From: Tragulus kanchil
Lineage: Eukaryota > Chordata > Mammalia > Artiodactyla > Tragulidae
NCBI GenBank assembly: GCA_022376925.1
Contig: JAIOJX010000028.1
Span: 72,071,001-72,135,000, forward strand
Direction of reading: 5' to 3'
DNA length: 64,000 bases
Shown here: positions 1 through 12,445 of the stretch, piece after piece
How positions within the stretch are numbered: position 1 is the first letter of the stretch
How the letters are laid out: each line of letters starts with the position of its first letter
Program-made: the position numbers and the translations under genes
The notes under the pieces: generated by a model
Seen by the model: the letters and a program-made list of their open reading frames with translations, nothing else
Databases searched by the model: none
Told to the model about the DNA's origin: nothing

Positions 1-254
1 TAGACTGTTTTGCCTCTAAATAAATACCTAAGTCAGCTTCCTTGTCTCAAGCCTTTCTACTTTCCTCTGTTCTGTATGCAGTTGCCAAACTTCTCTTAGT
101 GATACTTCTATTATCTTTTCTCCAGTTAAAATGACTTCCTATTGCCTATAGGAGAAAACCTATTCTGTTACATTGGCCTATGTTACTACATCTTAGGAAA
201 CAGTGTCTTATCACTGTAGCTTTTTAGTAAATAAATCTTAAAATCCTCTGACTT

Positions 255-650
255 CATTTTTCTTATTTTTATTTTAGTTATTCTAGTTCCTTCATTCTTT
301 GTATACACCCTGGAGTCATTTTTCTACATCTACAGAATCCTGCTAGGATTTTAATTAGCATTGCACTAAATACATATGTGGGTCAGTTTGGTGAGAATAG
401 ACATCTTATGTTGAATCTTCCAATCATGGAAAATGATATGCCTCTATTTAGGTATTTTATGACTTCTTTCAATAGTGTTTTATAGTTTTCAACATCTACA
501 TCCTATGCATATTTTATTAGATTTAATACTTAAGTATTTTATGTTTTGGAGTTATTATAAACAGCATTGGTTTTTAAAATTTTGACTTCCAATTATACAT
601 AGCTAGTATATAGGAAAAAAATTATTTTTTCCCTCACTTAACAAATTCTG
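255..650 (-). mobile_element. Old L1 LINE fragment (ORF2 region, antisense)
   Basis: Read on the minus strand this resembles an ancient L1 ORF2 segment: the 'ttgaatcttccaatc' and 'agtgttttatagttttc' blocks are typical of antisense mammalian L1 ORF2. No open frame survives. The part from 358 onward is repeated at 1470-1755. Positions 1-254 are AT-rich and I recognise nothing there. Confidence 0.6.
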
Positions 651-704
651 GTGAAGTACACAACATAAAATGGACCATCTCAATGAATTTTCAGTTAGGT
701 ATGT

Positions 705-1265
705 ACTGTTGTTGTTCAATCACTAATTTGTGTCTGACTCTTTGCAGCCCCATGCACTGCAGCACACCAGGCTTCCCTTTCCTTCACTATCTTCCTGAGT
801 TTCCTCAAACTTATGTCCATTGAGTCAGTGATGCCATCCAACCATCTCATCCTCTGTCACCTGCTTCTCCTCTTGCCCTCAATATTTCCCAGCGTCAAGG
901 TCTTTTCCAATGAGTCAGTTATTTGCATCAGGTGGCGAAAGTATTGGCGCTCCAGCTTCAGCATCAGTCCTTCCAATGAATATTCAAGGAAGATTTCATT
1001 TAGGATTGACTGATTTGATCTCTTTGCTACCCAAGGGACTGAAGAGTCTTCTCCAGCACTACAGTTGGAAAGCAGCAGTTCTTCAGTGCTCAGCCTTCTT
1101 TATGATCTACCTTTCATATATGTACATGACTACCAGGAAAACTGTAGCACTGACTAGATGGACCTTTATTGGCAAAGTGATGTCTCTCCTTTTGGATGTA
1201 TTAAGCACATTCAAATTATTGTGCCAACATCAATACCATTCATCTCCAGCACTCTTCTTCTGTTT
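705..1265 (-). mobile_element. BovB (RTE) LINE 3' end, antisense
   Basis: Minus-strand 3' terminal part of the ruminant BovB LINE, including the terminal segment shared with Bov-A SINEs ('gtctgactctttgcagcccc'). It sits inside the older L1, so it is the younger insertion. The open frames here are translations of antisense LINE, not genes. A near-identical copy lies at 1812-2370. Confidence 0.85.
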
Positions 1266-1267
1266 TT

Positions 1268-1440
1268 AAGTAAGACAATTTTTAAAGAGAAGGTAATGGT
1301 TCACAGCAAAACTGAGAGCAAGGTACAGATAACTTCCATTTACCTTCTTCCATTGCATGTGTAGAGCCCCCTCCCATTTATCAACCTCTTACACCAAGTG
1401 GTACATGTGTTACAACTGATGAGCCTACATTAATTCATCA
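1268..1440 (-). mobile_element. Old L1 3' UTR, antisense (first partial copy)
   Basis: Minus-strand ancient L1 3' untranslated sequence ('gagcctacattaattcatca'). It continues the L1 interrupted by the BovB element and is cut off at the duplication junction at 1440. Confidence 0.55.
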
Positions 1441-2374
1441 GTTGCTTGTATCCTTTTTTTGTTGATTTTGCATTGCACTAAATACATATGTGGGTCAGTT
1501 TGGTGAGAATAGACATCTTATGTTGAATCTTCCAATCTAAAATATTGCCTCTATTTAGGTATTTTATGACTTCTTTCAATAGTGTTTTATAGTTTTCAAC
1601 ATCTACATCCTATGCATATTTTATTAGATTTAATACTTAAGTATTTTATGTTTTGGAGTTATTATAAACAGCATTGGTTTTTAAAATTTTGACTTCCAAT
1701 TATACATAGCTAGTATATAGGAAAAAAATTATTTTTTCCCTCACTTAACAAATTCTGGTGAAGTACACAACATAAAATGGACCATCTCAATGAATTTTCA
1801 GTTAGGTATGTACTGTTGTTGTTCAATCACTAATTTGTGTCTGACTCTTTGCAGCCCCATGCACTGCAGCACACCAGGCTTCCCTTTCCTTCACTATCTT
1901 CCTGAGTTTCCTCAAACTTATGTCCATTGAGTCAGTGATGCCATCCAACCATCTCATCCTCTGTCACCTGCTTCTCCTCTTGCCCTCAATATTTCCCAGC
2001 GTCAAGGTCTTTTCCAATGAGTCAGTTATTTGCATCAGGTGGCGAAAGTATTGGCGCTCCAGCTTCAGCATCAGTCCTTCCAATGAATATTCAAGGAAGA
2101 TTTCATTTAGGATTGACTGATTTGATTTCTTGCTACCCAAGGGACTGAAGAGTCTTCTCCAGCACTACAGTTGGAAAGCAGCAGTTCTTCAGTGCTCAGC
2201 CTTCTTTATGATCTACCTTTCATATATGTACATGACTACCAGGAAAACTGTAGCACTGACTAGATGGACCTTTATTGGCAAAGTGATGTCTCTCCTTTTG
2301 GATGTATTAAGCACATTCAAATTATTGTGCCAACATCAATACCATTCATCTCCAGCACTCTTCTTCTGTTTTTA

Positions 2375-2900
2375 AGTAAGACAATTTTTAAAGAGAAGGT
2401 AATGGTTCACAGCAAAACTGAGAGCAAGGTACAGATAACTTCCATTTACCTTCTTCCATTGCATGTGTAGAGCCCCCTCCCATTTATCAACCTCTTACAC
2501 CAAGTGGTACATGTGTTACAACTGATGAGCCTACATTAATTCATCACCCAAAGCCCACAGTTTGTCTTGGCCTTCACTGTTTATGTTGTACACTCTGTGG
2601 GTGTGGACACATGTATAATGACATGTGTCCATCATTATGGGATCACACAGAATATTTTCATGTGCTCCACCTACACATCCCTCTCTGCTCAAACCCTAGA
2701 AACTTCTGATCTTTTTTAATGTCTTCGTAGTTTTGCTTTTTCCAGAATATCATCTAGTGAGAATCAGAGTATATAGTCTTTTAAGACTGACTTCTTTTGC
2801 TTAATAACATGTATTTGTTTCCTCCATATCTTTCTATGGCTTGATAATTCATTTTCTTTTAGCAACGAATAACATTAGATTGTCTGGAGGTACCACAGTT
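2375..2900 (-). mobile_element. Old L1 3' region, antisense
   Basis: Continuation of the ancient L1 on the minus strand, up to the 'ggaggtaccacag' motif, where BovB sequence takes over at about 2900. The duplicate is at 3480-4004. No coding potential. Confidence 0.6.
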
Positions 2901-3440
2901 CCGTATACCTGGAGTAACAGGCAGGTTTGACTTGCCTGTACAAAATGAAGCTGGGCAAAGGCTAATAGAGTTTTGGCAAGAGAACCCACCGGTCATAGCA
3001 AACGCCCTCTTCTACAATACAAGAGACGACTCTACACATGGAAGTCACCAGATAGTAAATACCAAAATTTGATTGATTATATATTTTGCAGCCGAAAATG
3101 GAGAATCTATACAGCCAGCAAAAACATGTCCAGGAGCTGACTATGGCTCAGATCATGAGCTTCTAATTGCAAAATTCAGGCTTAAATTGAAGACCAAGAC
3201 TAGATCATTTAAGAATGACCTAAATCAAATCCCTTATGCTTATACAGTGGAAGTGACAGATTCAAGGGATTAGATCTGGCTGACACAATGCCTGAAGAAC
3301 TGTGGACAGAGGTATGTAGTACTGTACAGGAAGCAGTGACCAAAACATCCCAAGAAAAAGAAATTTAAGAAGGCAAAATAGCTGTCTGAGGAGGACCTAC
3401 AAATAGCTCGGGAAGAGAAAGAAAGACACACCCAATGCCA
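2900..3440 (+). mobile_element. BovB LINE, endonuclease-domain part (first partial copy)
   Basis: Plus-strand BovB sequence matching the C-terminal part of the apurinic endonuclease-like domain. The 66-residue frame at 3073-3273 ('GADYGSDHELLIAKF') shows the SDH signature of this nuclease fold. It is truncated by duplication junction 2 and continues properly only in the second copy from 4004. Confidence 0.8.
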
Positions 3441-4003
3441 ACATCAACCATTCTTCCAGGACTCTTCTTCTGTTTTTAAGTAAGACAATTTTTAAAGAGA
3501 AGGTAATGGTTCACAGCAAAACTGAGAGCAAGGTACAGATAACTTCCATTTACCTTCTTCCATTGCATGTGTAGAGCCCCCTCCCATTTATCAACCTCTT
3601 ACACCAAGTGGTACATGTGTTACAACTGATGAGCCTACATTAATTCATCACCCAAAGCCCACAGTTTGTCTTGGCCTTCACTGTTTATGTTGTACACTCT
3701 GTGGGTGTGGACACATGTATAATGACATGTGTCCATCATTATGGGATCACACAGAATATTTTCATGTGCTCCACCTACACATCCCTCTCTGCTCAAACCC
3801 TAGAAACTTCTGATCTTTTTTAATGTCTTCGTAGTTTTGCTTTTTCCAGAATATCATCTAGTGAGAATCAGAGTATATAGTCTTTTAAGACTGACTTCTT
3901 TTGCTTAATAACATGTATTTGTTTCCTCCATATCTTTCTATGGCTTGATAATTCATTTTCTTTTAGCAACGAATAACATTAGATTGTCTGGAGGTACCAC
4001 AGT

Positions 4004-7000
4004 TCCGTATACCTGGAGTAACAGGCAGGTTTGACTTGCCTGTACAAAATGAAGCTGGGCAAAGGCTAATAGAGTTTTGGCAAGAGAACCCACCGGTCAT
4101 AGCAAACGCCCTCTTCTACAATACAAGAGACGACTCTACACATGGAAGTCACCAGATAGTAAATACCAAAATTTGATTGATTATATATTTTGCAGCCGAA
4201 AATGGAGAATCTATACAGCCAGCAAAAACATGTCCAGGAGCTGACTATGGCTCAGATCATGAGCTTCTAATTGCAAAATTCAGGCTTAAATTGAAGACCA
4301 AGACTAGATCATTTAAGAATGACCTAAATCAAATCCCTTATGCTTATACAGTGGAAGTGACAGATTCAAGGGATTAGATCTGGCTGACACAATGCCTGAA
4401 GAACTGTGGACAGAGGTATGTAGTACTGTACAGGAAGCAGTGACCAAAACATCCCCAAGAAAAAGAAATTTAAGAAGGCAAAATAGCTGTCTGAGGAGGA
4501 CCTACAAATAGCTGAGAAAAGAAGAGACGGGAAAGGGAAAGGAGAAAGGGAAAGACACACCCAACTGAATGCAGAGCTCCAGAGAATAGCAAGGAGAGAT
4601 ATGAAAGATTTCTTAAGTGAAAAATGCAAACAAATAGAAGAAAATAAAGAATGAGAAAGACAAGAGATGTTTTCAAGAAAATTAGAGATACAAAGGGAAC
4701 ATTTTATGAAAAGATGGGCACAATGAAGGACAGAAATGGTAAGGGCCTAATAGAAGCAGAAGAGATTAAGAAGAGATGGCAAGGATACACAGAAGAACTG
4801 TACAAAAAAGGTTGTAATGACCCAAATAACCATCATGATGTGGTCACTAACTTTGAGCCAGTCACCCTGAAGTGTGAAGTCAAGTGGGCCTTAGGAAGCA
4901 CTACTAAGAACAAAGTTAGTGGGGGTGATGGAATTTCAGCTGAGCTATTTCAAATCTTAAAAGATCAGGCTATTAAAGCACTGAACTCAATGTACCAGCA
5001 AATTTCGGAAAGTCAGCAATGGTCACAGGACTGGAAAAAGTCTTTTTTCATTCCAATCCCAAAGAAGCACAATGCCAAAGAGTGCTCAAACTACAGCACA
5101 TTTGTACTCATTTCACACGCTAGCAAAGTAATGCTCAAAATCCTCCAAGTTAGGCTTCAACAGTACATTAAACGAGAACTTCCAGATGTACAAGCTAGAT
5201 TTAGAAAAGGCAGAGGAACCAGAGATCAAACTGCCAACATCCATTGGATCAAAGAGAAAGCAAGGGAATTCCAGAAAAACATCTACCTCTGCTTTATTGA
5301 CTACCCCAAAATCTCTGACTGTGTGAATCACAACAAACCATGGAACATTCTTAAAGAAACAGAAATACTAGACCACCTTACCTGCCTCCTGAGAAACTCG
5401 TATGCAGGTCAGGAAGCAACAGTTAGAACCAGACATGATACAATGGACTGGTTTAAAATTGAGCAAGGAGTACACCAAGGGTGTATACTGTCAACCTGTG
5501 AATTTAACTTATATGTAGAGTACAAATTCAGGGAAGGATGAATCATAAACTAGAATCAAGATTACCAGGAGAAATATCAACATCCTCAAACATGAAGCTG
5601 ATACTACTTTAATGGCAGAAAGTAAAGAGGAACTAAAGAGCCTCTCGATGAAGGCAAAAGAGGAGAGTGAAAAATCTGGTTTAATGCTCAACATTCAAAA
5701 ACCTAAGATTGTGGCATCCAGTCCCATCACTTCATGGCAAATAGATGGGGAAAAATAAAAACAGTGACAGACGTTATTTTCTTGAGCTACAAAGTCACTG
5801 CAGATAGTGAATGCAGTCATGAAATTAAAAGATGCTTACTCCTTGGAAGAAAAGTTATGATAAACCTAGACAGTGTATTAAAAAGCAGAGACATCACTTT
5901 GCCAACAAAGATCCATCTAGTCAATGCTATGGTTTTTCCAGTAATCGTGTACGGATGTGAAAGTTGGACCATAAAGAAGGCTTAGCCCTGAAGAACTGAT
6001 GCTTTTGAATTGTGGTGTTGGAGAAGCCTCTTGAGAGTTCATTGGGCAGCAAGGAGATTATACCAGTTAATCCTAAAAGAATATTCATTGGAAGAACTGA
6101 TGCTGAAGCTGAAGCTCTGATACTTTGGCTATCTGATGTGAAGAGACGACTCAGTGGAAAAGACCTTGATATTGGGAAAGACTGAGGGAAGGAAAAGAAG
6201 GAGGAGACAGAGGATGAGATGATGAGATGGTTGGATGGCTTCATGGACTCAATTGACATGAGTCTGAGCAAACTCCAGGTGATAGTGAAGGACTGGGAAG
6301 CCTGGTATGTTGTGCTGCAGTCCATGGGCTTAGACGGAACCAGAGATCAACTGCCAACATCCATTGGATCAAAGAGAAAGCAAGGGAATTCCAGAAAAAC
6401 ATCTACCTCTGCTTTATTGACTACCCCAAAATCTCTGACTGTGTGAATCACAACAAACCATGGAACATTCTTAAAGAAACAGAAATACTAGACCACCTTA
6501 CCTGCCTCCTGAGAAACTCGTATGCAGGTCAGGAAGCAACAGTTAGAACCAGACATGATACAATGGACTGGTTTAAAATTGAGCAAGGAGTACACCAAGG
6601 GTGTATACTGTCAACCTGTGAATTTAACTTATATGTAGAGTACAAATTCAGGGAAGGATGAATCATAAACTAGAATCAAGATTACCAGGAGAAATATCAA
6701 CATCCTCAAACATGAAGCTGATACTACTTTAATGGCAGAAAGTAAAGAGGAACTAAAGAGCCTCTCGATGAAGGCAAAAGAGGAGAGTGAAAAATCTGGT
6801 TTAATGCTCAACATTCAAAAACCTAAGATTGTGGCATCCAGTCCCATCACTTCATGGCAAATAGATGGGGAAAAATAGAAACAGTGACAGACGTTATTTT
6901 CTTGAGCTACAAAGTCACTGCAGATAGTGAATGCAGTCATGAAATTAAAAGATGCTTACTCCTTGGAAGAAAAGTTATGATAAACCTAGACAGTGTATTA

Positions 7001-7475
7001 AAAAGCAGAGACATCACTTTGCCAACAAAGATCCATCTAGTCAATGCTATGGTTTTTCCAGTAATCGTGTACGGATGTGAAAGTTGGACCATAAAGAAGG
7101 CTTAGCCCTGAAGAACTGATGCTTTTGAATTGTGGTGTTGGAGAAGCCTCTTGAGAGTTCATTGGGCAGCAAGGAGATTATACCAGTTAATCCTAAAAGA
7201 ATATTCATTGGAAGAACTGATGCTGAAGCTGAAGCTCTGATACTTTGGCTATCTGATGTGAAGAGACGACTCAGTGGAAAAGACCTTGATATTGGGAAAG
7301 ACTGAGGGAAGGAAAAGAAGGAGGAGACAGAGGATGAGATGATGAGATGGTTGGATGGCTTCATGGACTCAATTGACATGAGTCTGAGCAAACTCCAGGT
7401 GATAGTGAAGGACTGGGAAGCCTGGTATGTTGTGCTGCAGTCCATGGGCTTGCAAAGAATCAGACACAACTGAGC
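4004..7475 (+). mobile_element. BovB (RTE-clade) LINE, 5'-truncated, degenerate reverse transcriptase
   Basis: A long but dead BovB retrotransposon. The endonuclease tail lies at 4177-4377. The reverse transcriptase begins in a 296-codon frame at 4651-5541. Visible RT signatures are 'GGDGISAELF', 'FRKGRGTRDQ', motif A 'FIDYPKISDCV' and motif B 'GVHQGCILS'. The catalytic YADD region, read past a stop near 5540, has become 'HEADTT', so polymerase activity is lost. The C-terminal part ('GCESWTIKKA' at 5950-5985) is frameshifted. The 3' end at 7440-7475 is the usual BovB terminus. About 1.1 kb is counted twice because of duplication 3. It is not a host gene. Confidence 0.9.
5215..7451 (+). repeat. 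Direct tandem duplication 3 (5215-6331 / 6336-7451)
   Basis: Inside BovB the sequence reaches the element's 3' end (6331), passes 4 extra bases, and restarts at the RT domain. The offset is 1121, falling to 1120 after one base deletion. Only the second copy continues into the true BovB 3' end and the downstream flank. Confidence 0.92.
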
Positions 7476-7489
7476 TACTGAACAACAAC

Positions 7490-8037
7490 AATGTCCATAG
7501 CAGCATAATTTACAATAGCCAAGATATGGAAGAAAACCTTAGAACATATAAACAGATAAACAGATAAGAAGATATGTCATATATACACAATGGAAGATTA
7601 CTCAGTCATTAAAAAATGAAAATTTGCCTTTTGCAACAACATGAATAGACCTGAGTGGTATGATTTTTAGTGAAATAAGTCAGACAGAGAAAGACAAATA
7701 CTGTTTACTTTCTCTTATATGTGGAGCCTAAAAATTAAGAGGAATTAATAAATACAACAAAATAGAAGCATACTCACAAATACAGAGAACAAACTACTGG
7801 TTACTGGAGAGAGGGAAGGGCAGTGGATCAATACAGGGGCAGGGGATTAAGAGCTACAAACTACTGTGGATAATATTATAAGTTACAAGGAGATATTGTA
7901 CAGCACAGAGACTGTAGCCCATATCTAATGATAGATTAAATGGAGTATAATCTATAAAAATATAGAATCACCACCTTAAACCTGACACTACTATAGCAGT
8001 GTAATCACCTATACCTCAGTAAGACAAATAAATACAT
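7490..8037 (+). mobile_element. L1 LINE 3' end (ORF2 tail and 3' UTR)
   Basis: Typical artiodactyl L1 3' terminus: 'acaatagccaagatatggaa', then 'gtcagacagagaaagacaaa', ending in an AT-rich tail ('acaaataaatacataatt'). The coding tail is frameshifted. Part of it (7643 onward) is repeated at 8782-9177. Confidence 0.85.
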
Positions 8038-9918
8038 AATTTCTACGTTTTTTTCCATTCAAGTGATACATCCCATTTACGAATCACTATTTTTTGATTT
8101 CCGTGCCAGTATACGGACAGCATGAACTAGATATAAACGTTGTTTTATGTGTAAAGTTAAATTGTCATTATCAGAAGCTAGCACTATCTCAATTTTGCTC
8201 ACCCAAAATACCATTTCCCAGCAAAAGAGCTTAGCTGTTTTACTCATGAATAAATAAAATACTGAATTCAAATAAAGTTCATATTGAATGAGCCTTTGCT
8301 AGCTGTGAAACACAAGATTAGCCTTGTACTAGCCTTGCTTATCCTCTCATCTTATTCTTGCAACAATCTTGTAAGTGCACATTATAGGCTTTCTTTCAAA
8401 ATGAGAAAATCAAGGTTTACAGAATTTAAATGATTGATCATAGTTTTAGAGGCAAAGCCAGTTCTTTCCAAAGTCTATGCTCTTAATCAACTTTGTTATG
8501 CTTTCTTTCCATGATAGAAGTAGACTCACATTTTGGTGAATTCATACCCATAGTGAACTTTGATGACATCAAACACAGTTTCAGTTGTTACAGTTTTTAT
8601 GATATATTGCCATATTGAGCAGGGAACATTTCCTGTCTTTATTCTTTTTATAAAATTCTTTTGACATGAAAGAATCAATTTGATTCCTGATGAATTAGAA
8701 TTTACTAATAAAACTATCTCCCAATGATATTTTTCAGATTACATATAACTTTTATATTAGTTTGGAAAAAAACCTTTAATTGAATAGACCTGAGTGGTAT
8801 GATTTTTAGTGAAATAAGTCAGACAGAGAAAGACAAATACTGTTTACTTTCTCTTATATGTGGAGCCTAAAAATTAAGAGGAATTAATAAATACAACAAA
8901 ATAGAAGCATACTCACAAATACAGAGAACAAACTACTGGTTACTGGAGAGCGGGAAGGGCAGTGGATCAATACAGGGGCAGGGGATTAAGAGCTACAAAC
9001 TACTGTGGATAATATTATAAGTTACAAGGAGATATTGTACAGCACAGAGACTGTAGCCCATATCTAATGATAGATTAAATGGAGTATAATCTATAAAAAT
9101 ATAGAATCACCACCTTAAACCTGACACTACTATAGCAGTGTAATCACCTATACCTCAGTAAGACAAATAAATACATAATTTCTACGTTTTTTTCCATTCA
9201 AGTGATACATCCCATTTACGAATCACTATTTTTGATTTCCGTGCCAGGATACGGACAGCATGAACTAGATATAAACGTTGTTTTATGTGTAAAGTTAAAT
9301 TGTCATTATCAGAAGCTAGCACTATCTCAATTTTGCTCACCCAAAATACCATTTCCCAGCAAAAGAGCTTAGCTGTTTTACTCATGAATAAATAAAATAC
9401 TGAATTCAAATAAAGTTCATATTGAATGAGCCTTTGCTAGCTGTGAAACACAAGATTAGCCTTGTACTAGCCTTGCTTATCCTCTCATCTTATTCTTGCA
9501 ACAATCTTGTAAGTGCACATTATAGGCTTTCTTTCAAAATGAGAAAATCAAGGTTTACAGAATTTAAATGATTGATCATAGTTTTAGAGGCAAAGCCAGT
9601 TCTTTCCAAAGTCTATGCTCTTAATCAACTTTGTTATGCTTTCTTTCCATGATAGAAGTAGACTCACATTTTGGTGAATTCATACCCATAGTGAACTTTG
9701 ATGACATCAAACACAGTTTCAGTTGTTACAGTTTTTATGATATATTGCCATATTGAGCAGGGAACATTTCCTGTCTTTATTCTTTTTATAAAATTCTTTT
9801 GACATGAAAGAATCAATTTGATTCCTGATGAATTAGAATTTACTAATAAAACTATCTCCCAATGATATTTTTCAGATTACATATAACTTTTATATTAGTT
9901 TGGTAAAATTAACACCTT
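7643..9918 (+). repeat. Direct tandem duplication 4 (7643-8770 / 8782-9918)
   Basis: Offset 1139. The end of copy 1 (8765-8781) is a shortened, noisy version of 9901-9920, then L1 sequence restarts at 'gaatagacctgag'. Internal differences are rare single-base changes and homopolymer indels. Confidence 0.9.
8285..8520 (+). mobile_element. MIR SINE (ancient)
   Basis: Matches the MIR layout: 'tcttgcaacaatcttgtaag', then 'aaaatgagaaaatcaagg', then 'ctatgctcttaatcaac'. Degenerate, as expected of a mammal-wide element. The duplicate copy is at 9424-9660. The flanks 8040-8284 and 8521-8780 are unrecognised AT-rich sequence. Confidence 0.6.
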
Positions 9919-10134
9919 TACTAGACTTCAAGTCTTCCTATTTAGGTAAAATGATATATTTTCCTATGTTAAACAAATTTTTATGCTTTTCCAGTAGTTT
10001 TACATTTCTGCCAAATACACAAGACCAGGCATATTTCTTAGCAAGTTTAATCATAAATATAAATATATCAATAGATAAACACAATTATGTGAATGTGTGT
10101 ATGTGTTTGTGTAAATATATTTACACATAGATGA
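9900..10134. other. AT-rich sequence, no recognised feature
   Basis: I see no gene here. The 76-codon frame at 9900-10130 has low-complexity AT composition, starts at a non-ATG codon and has no recognisable domain. Between the repeats it looks like ordinary intergenic DNA. Confidence 0.4.
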
Positions 10135-10372
10135 TCCCTAAACAATGCTGGCTAGGAGTGACGACCCTCTGCTCTGTTGAAAATCCAGTCTAACATATAG
10201 TTGGCTCTTTGAATATATGATTCCTCTATAACCATGGTTCTGCATCCATGGATTTAACAAACAGCAGATTGTGCAGTACTGTAGAAATTTAATGTTGAAA
10301 AAAAATTGAGCAGAAGTGGATCTGCGCAGTTAAACCTGCGTTGTTCAAGGGACAACTGTATAAAACATTTCT
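10135..10372 (+). mobile_element. Tigger-like DNA transposon / MITE fragment
   Basis: Contains 'gaccctctgctctgttgaaa' and ends in 'gttgttcaagggacaactgt', the terminal arrangement of mammalian non-autonomous Tigger-type elements. No transposase. Family assignment is from memory of the terminal sequence and is not certain. Confidence 0.5.
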
Positions 10373-10649
10373 TTTTGATAGTATAAAGTTTGAGAAATTA
10401 GTAATATCAAAGTGGGTAGTATAAATCTGTACAGTTTTCCAAGAGGTCCTCTTTATATTTGTTGAAAAAAATCCTTGACATCACACATGTATTTGGACAA
10501 ATTAGTTTCATCTCTATAAAAATGATATAAACAGGTTGACAACACACAAGTTTTTCAAACTAAGAACATAGAAAAAATATAAATGATGTCTTAAAAATAT
10601 GATGAATTTAATGATGAATTAAAAATAATTTGTTAAAAGTATGTATAGT

Positions 10650-10965
10650 GGAACTGAAAATCGCTCAGTCATGTCTGACTCTTTGTGACCCCATGGATGA
10701 ACCATGGAGTTCTCTAGGCAAGAATACTACAGTGGGTAGCCATTTCCTTCTTCAGGAGATATTCTCAACTCAGGGATCAAACCCAGGTCTCTTGCATTGC
10801 AGGCAGATTCTTTACCATCGGAACCACCAGGGAAGTCCAAGAATCCTGGAGTGGTAGCCTATCCTTTCTCCACGGGGATCTTCCCAACCCAGGAATCGAA
10901 CTGGAGTCTTCTGTATTGCAAGCGGCTTCTTTACCAGCTGAGCTACCAGTGAAGCCCAAACGTAA
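10650..10965 (-). mobile_element. Bov-A2-type SINE (dimeric, antisense)
   Basis: Two Bov-A units joined: the first ends 'accaccagggaagtcc' at about 10837, the second ends 'ctaccagtgaagccc' at about 10957. The 5' part carries 'catgtctgactctttgtgac'. This dimer is a ruminant-lineage SINE. The repeat copy is at 11791-12106. The encoded open frames are shadows of the SINE. Confidence 0.9.
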
Positions 10966-11790
10966 TCATATACACAAATTTTAAAACAAACTATATATAA
11001 ATGTATGGATAACATATATATATATGTAAATATACCAATAGTGCTACATGCATCTGTTATAGGTAGAAGAAGAATACCCCAAAAGTTAACTGTAGTTTTG
11101 GTGATTACTGAAATTATAGCAATTTGCTTTCTTTGTGCCTTTTCACAATTTCACTTTTTTTCTATAATTAAGTTGCCATTTTTCTACTATTAAACCAAAA
11201 TTACTTTTAGAAGAATGAAAGAACCTATAAAAATAATAATTACAAAAAAGTATGTTCAAAATGATATACTGATTAACCTATAATACCCAGTAGACTGACT
11301 TTACTCTACAGGGAATCTTTTGGTAGCACTGATGGAGTTTCAATGTCATCTTCACAAACAGATTTGAAGATGGGAGAATATAAATACCTTTCCTTCTAAG
11401 CTGCAGTTCTCAAAGAAGACTGATATGAGATGAATAATTGTTTTTGATGTGTTTGTTTTTATACTTTAAGAGCTCTTCATGAAAATTTATATTTTATGGT
11501 ATCTCTGCATCCTCTTATTGGGATTGGGTAAGAATGCAATGCAATTAATATCAAAGTGGGTAGTATAAATCTGTACAGTTTTCCAAGAGGTCCTCTTTAT
11601 ATTTGTTGAAAAATCCTTGACATCACACATGTATTTGGACAAATTAGTTTCATCTCTATAAAATGATATAAACAGGTTGACAACACACAAGTTTTTCAAA
11701 CTAAGAACATAGAAAAAATATAAATGATGTCTTAAAAATATGATGAATTTAATGATGAATTAAAAATAATTTGTTAAAAGTATGTATAGT

Positions 11791-12106
11791 GGAACTGAAA
11801 ATCGCTCAGTCATGTCTGACTCTTTGTGACCCCATGGATGAACCATGGAGTTCTCTAGGCAAGAATACTACAGTGGGTAGCCATTTCCTTCTTCAGGAGA
11901 TATTCTCAACTCAGGGATCAAACCCAGGTCTCTTGCATTGCAGGCAGATTCTTTACCATCGGAACCACCAGGGAAGTCCAAGAATCCTGGAGTGGTAGCC
12001 TATCCTTTCTCCACGGGGATCTTCCCAACCCAGGAATCGAACTGGAGTCTTCTGTATTGCAAGCGGCTTCTTTACCAGCTGAGCTACCAGTGAAGCCCAA
12101 ACGTAA
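11791..12106 (-). mobile_element. Bov-A2-type SINE (second copy of the dimer)
   Basis: Near-identical to 10650-10965 at an offset of 1141, including the same diagnostic substitutions. It is a duplicate by the tandem duplication, not an independent insertion. Confidence 0.9.
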
Positions 12107-12445
12107 TCATATAGACAAATTTTAAAACAAACTATATATAAATGTATGGATAACATATATATATATGTAAATATACCAATAGTGCTACATGCATCTGTTA
12201 TAGGTAGAAGAAGAATACCCCAAAAGTTAACTGTAGTTTTGGTGATTACTGAAATTATAGCAATTTGCTTTCTTTGTGCTTTTCTACATTTTTAATTTTT
12301 TTCTATAATTAAGTTGCCATTTTTCTACTATTAAACCAAAATTACTTTTAGAAGAATGAAAGAACCTATAAAAATAATAATTACAAAAAAGTATGTTCAA
12401 AATGATATACTGATTAACCTATAATACCCAGTAGACTGACTTTAC

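Larger units (their letters stand above)
358..2546 (+). repeat. Direct tandem duplication 1 (358-1440 / 1470-2546)
   Basis: The sequence from 358 restarts at 1470 with an offset settling at 1107 bases. A 29-base stretch (1441-1469) that I cannot place separates the copies. Copies differ by small indels, mostly near the restart (for example around 426 versus 1536). Probably an assembly artefact. Confidence 0.9.
2328..4555 (+). repeat. Direct tandem duplication 2 (2328-3435 / 3436-4555)
   Basis: The sequence jumps back at about 3436, offset 1104. The end of copy 1 (3412-3435) is a degraded, shortened version of 4511-4562, and the start of copy 2 (3436-3461) is a noisy version of 2328-2357. Errors concentrate at the join, as expected of poor contig ends. 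Confidence 0.9.

Noticed and set aside
4651..5541. A 296-codon open frame as a host protein gene
   Set aside because: It is BovB reverse transcriptase, lacks an intact YADD, and is embedded in recognisable LINE sequence.
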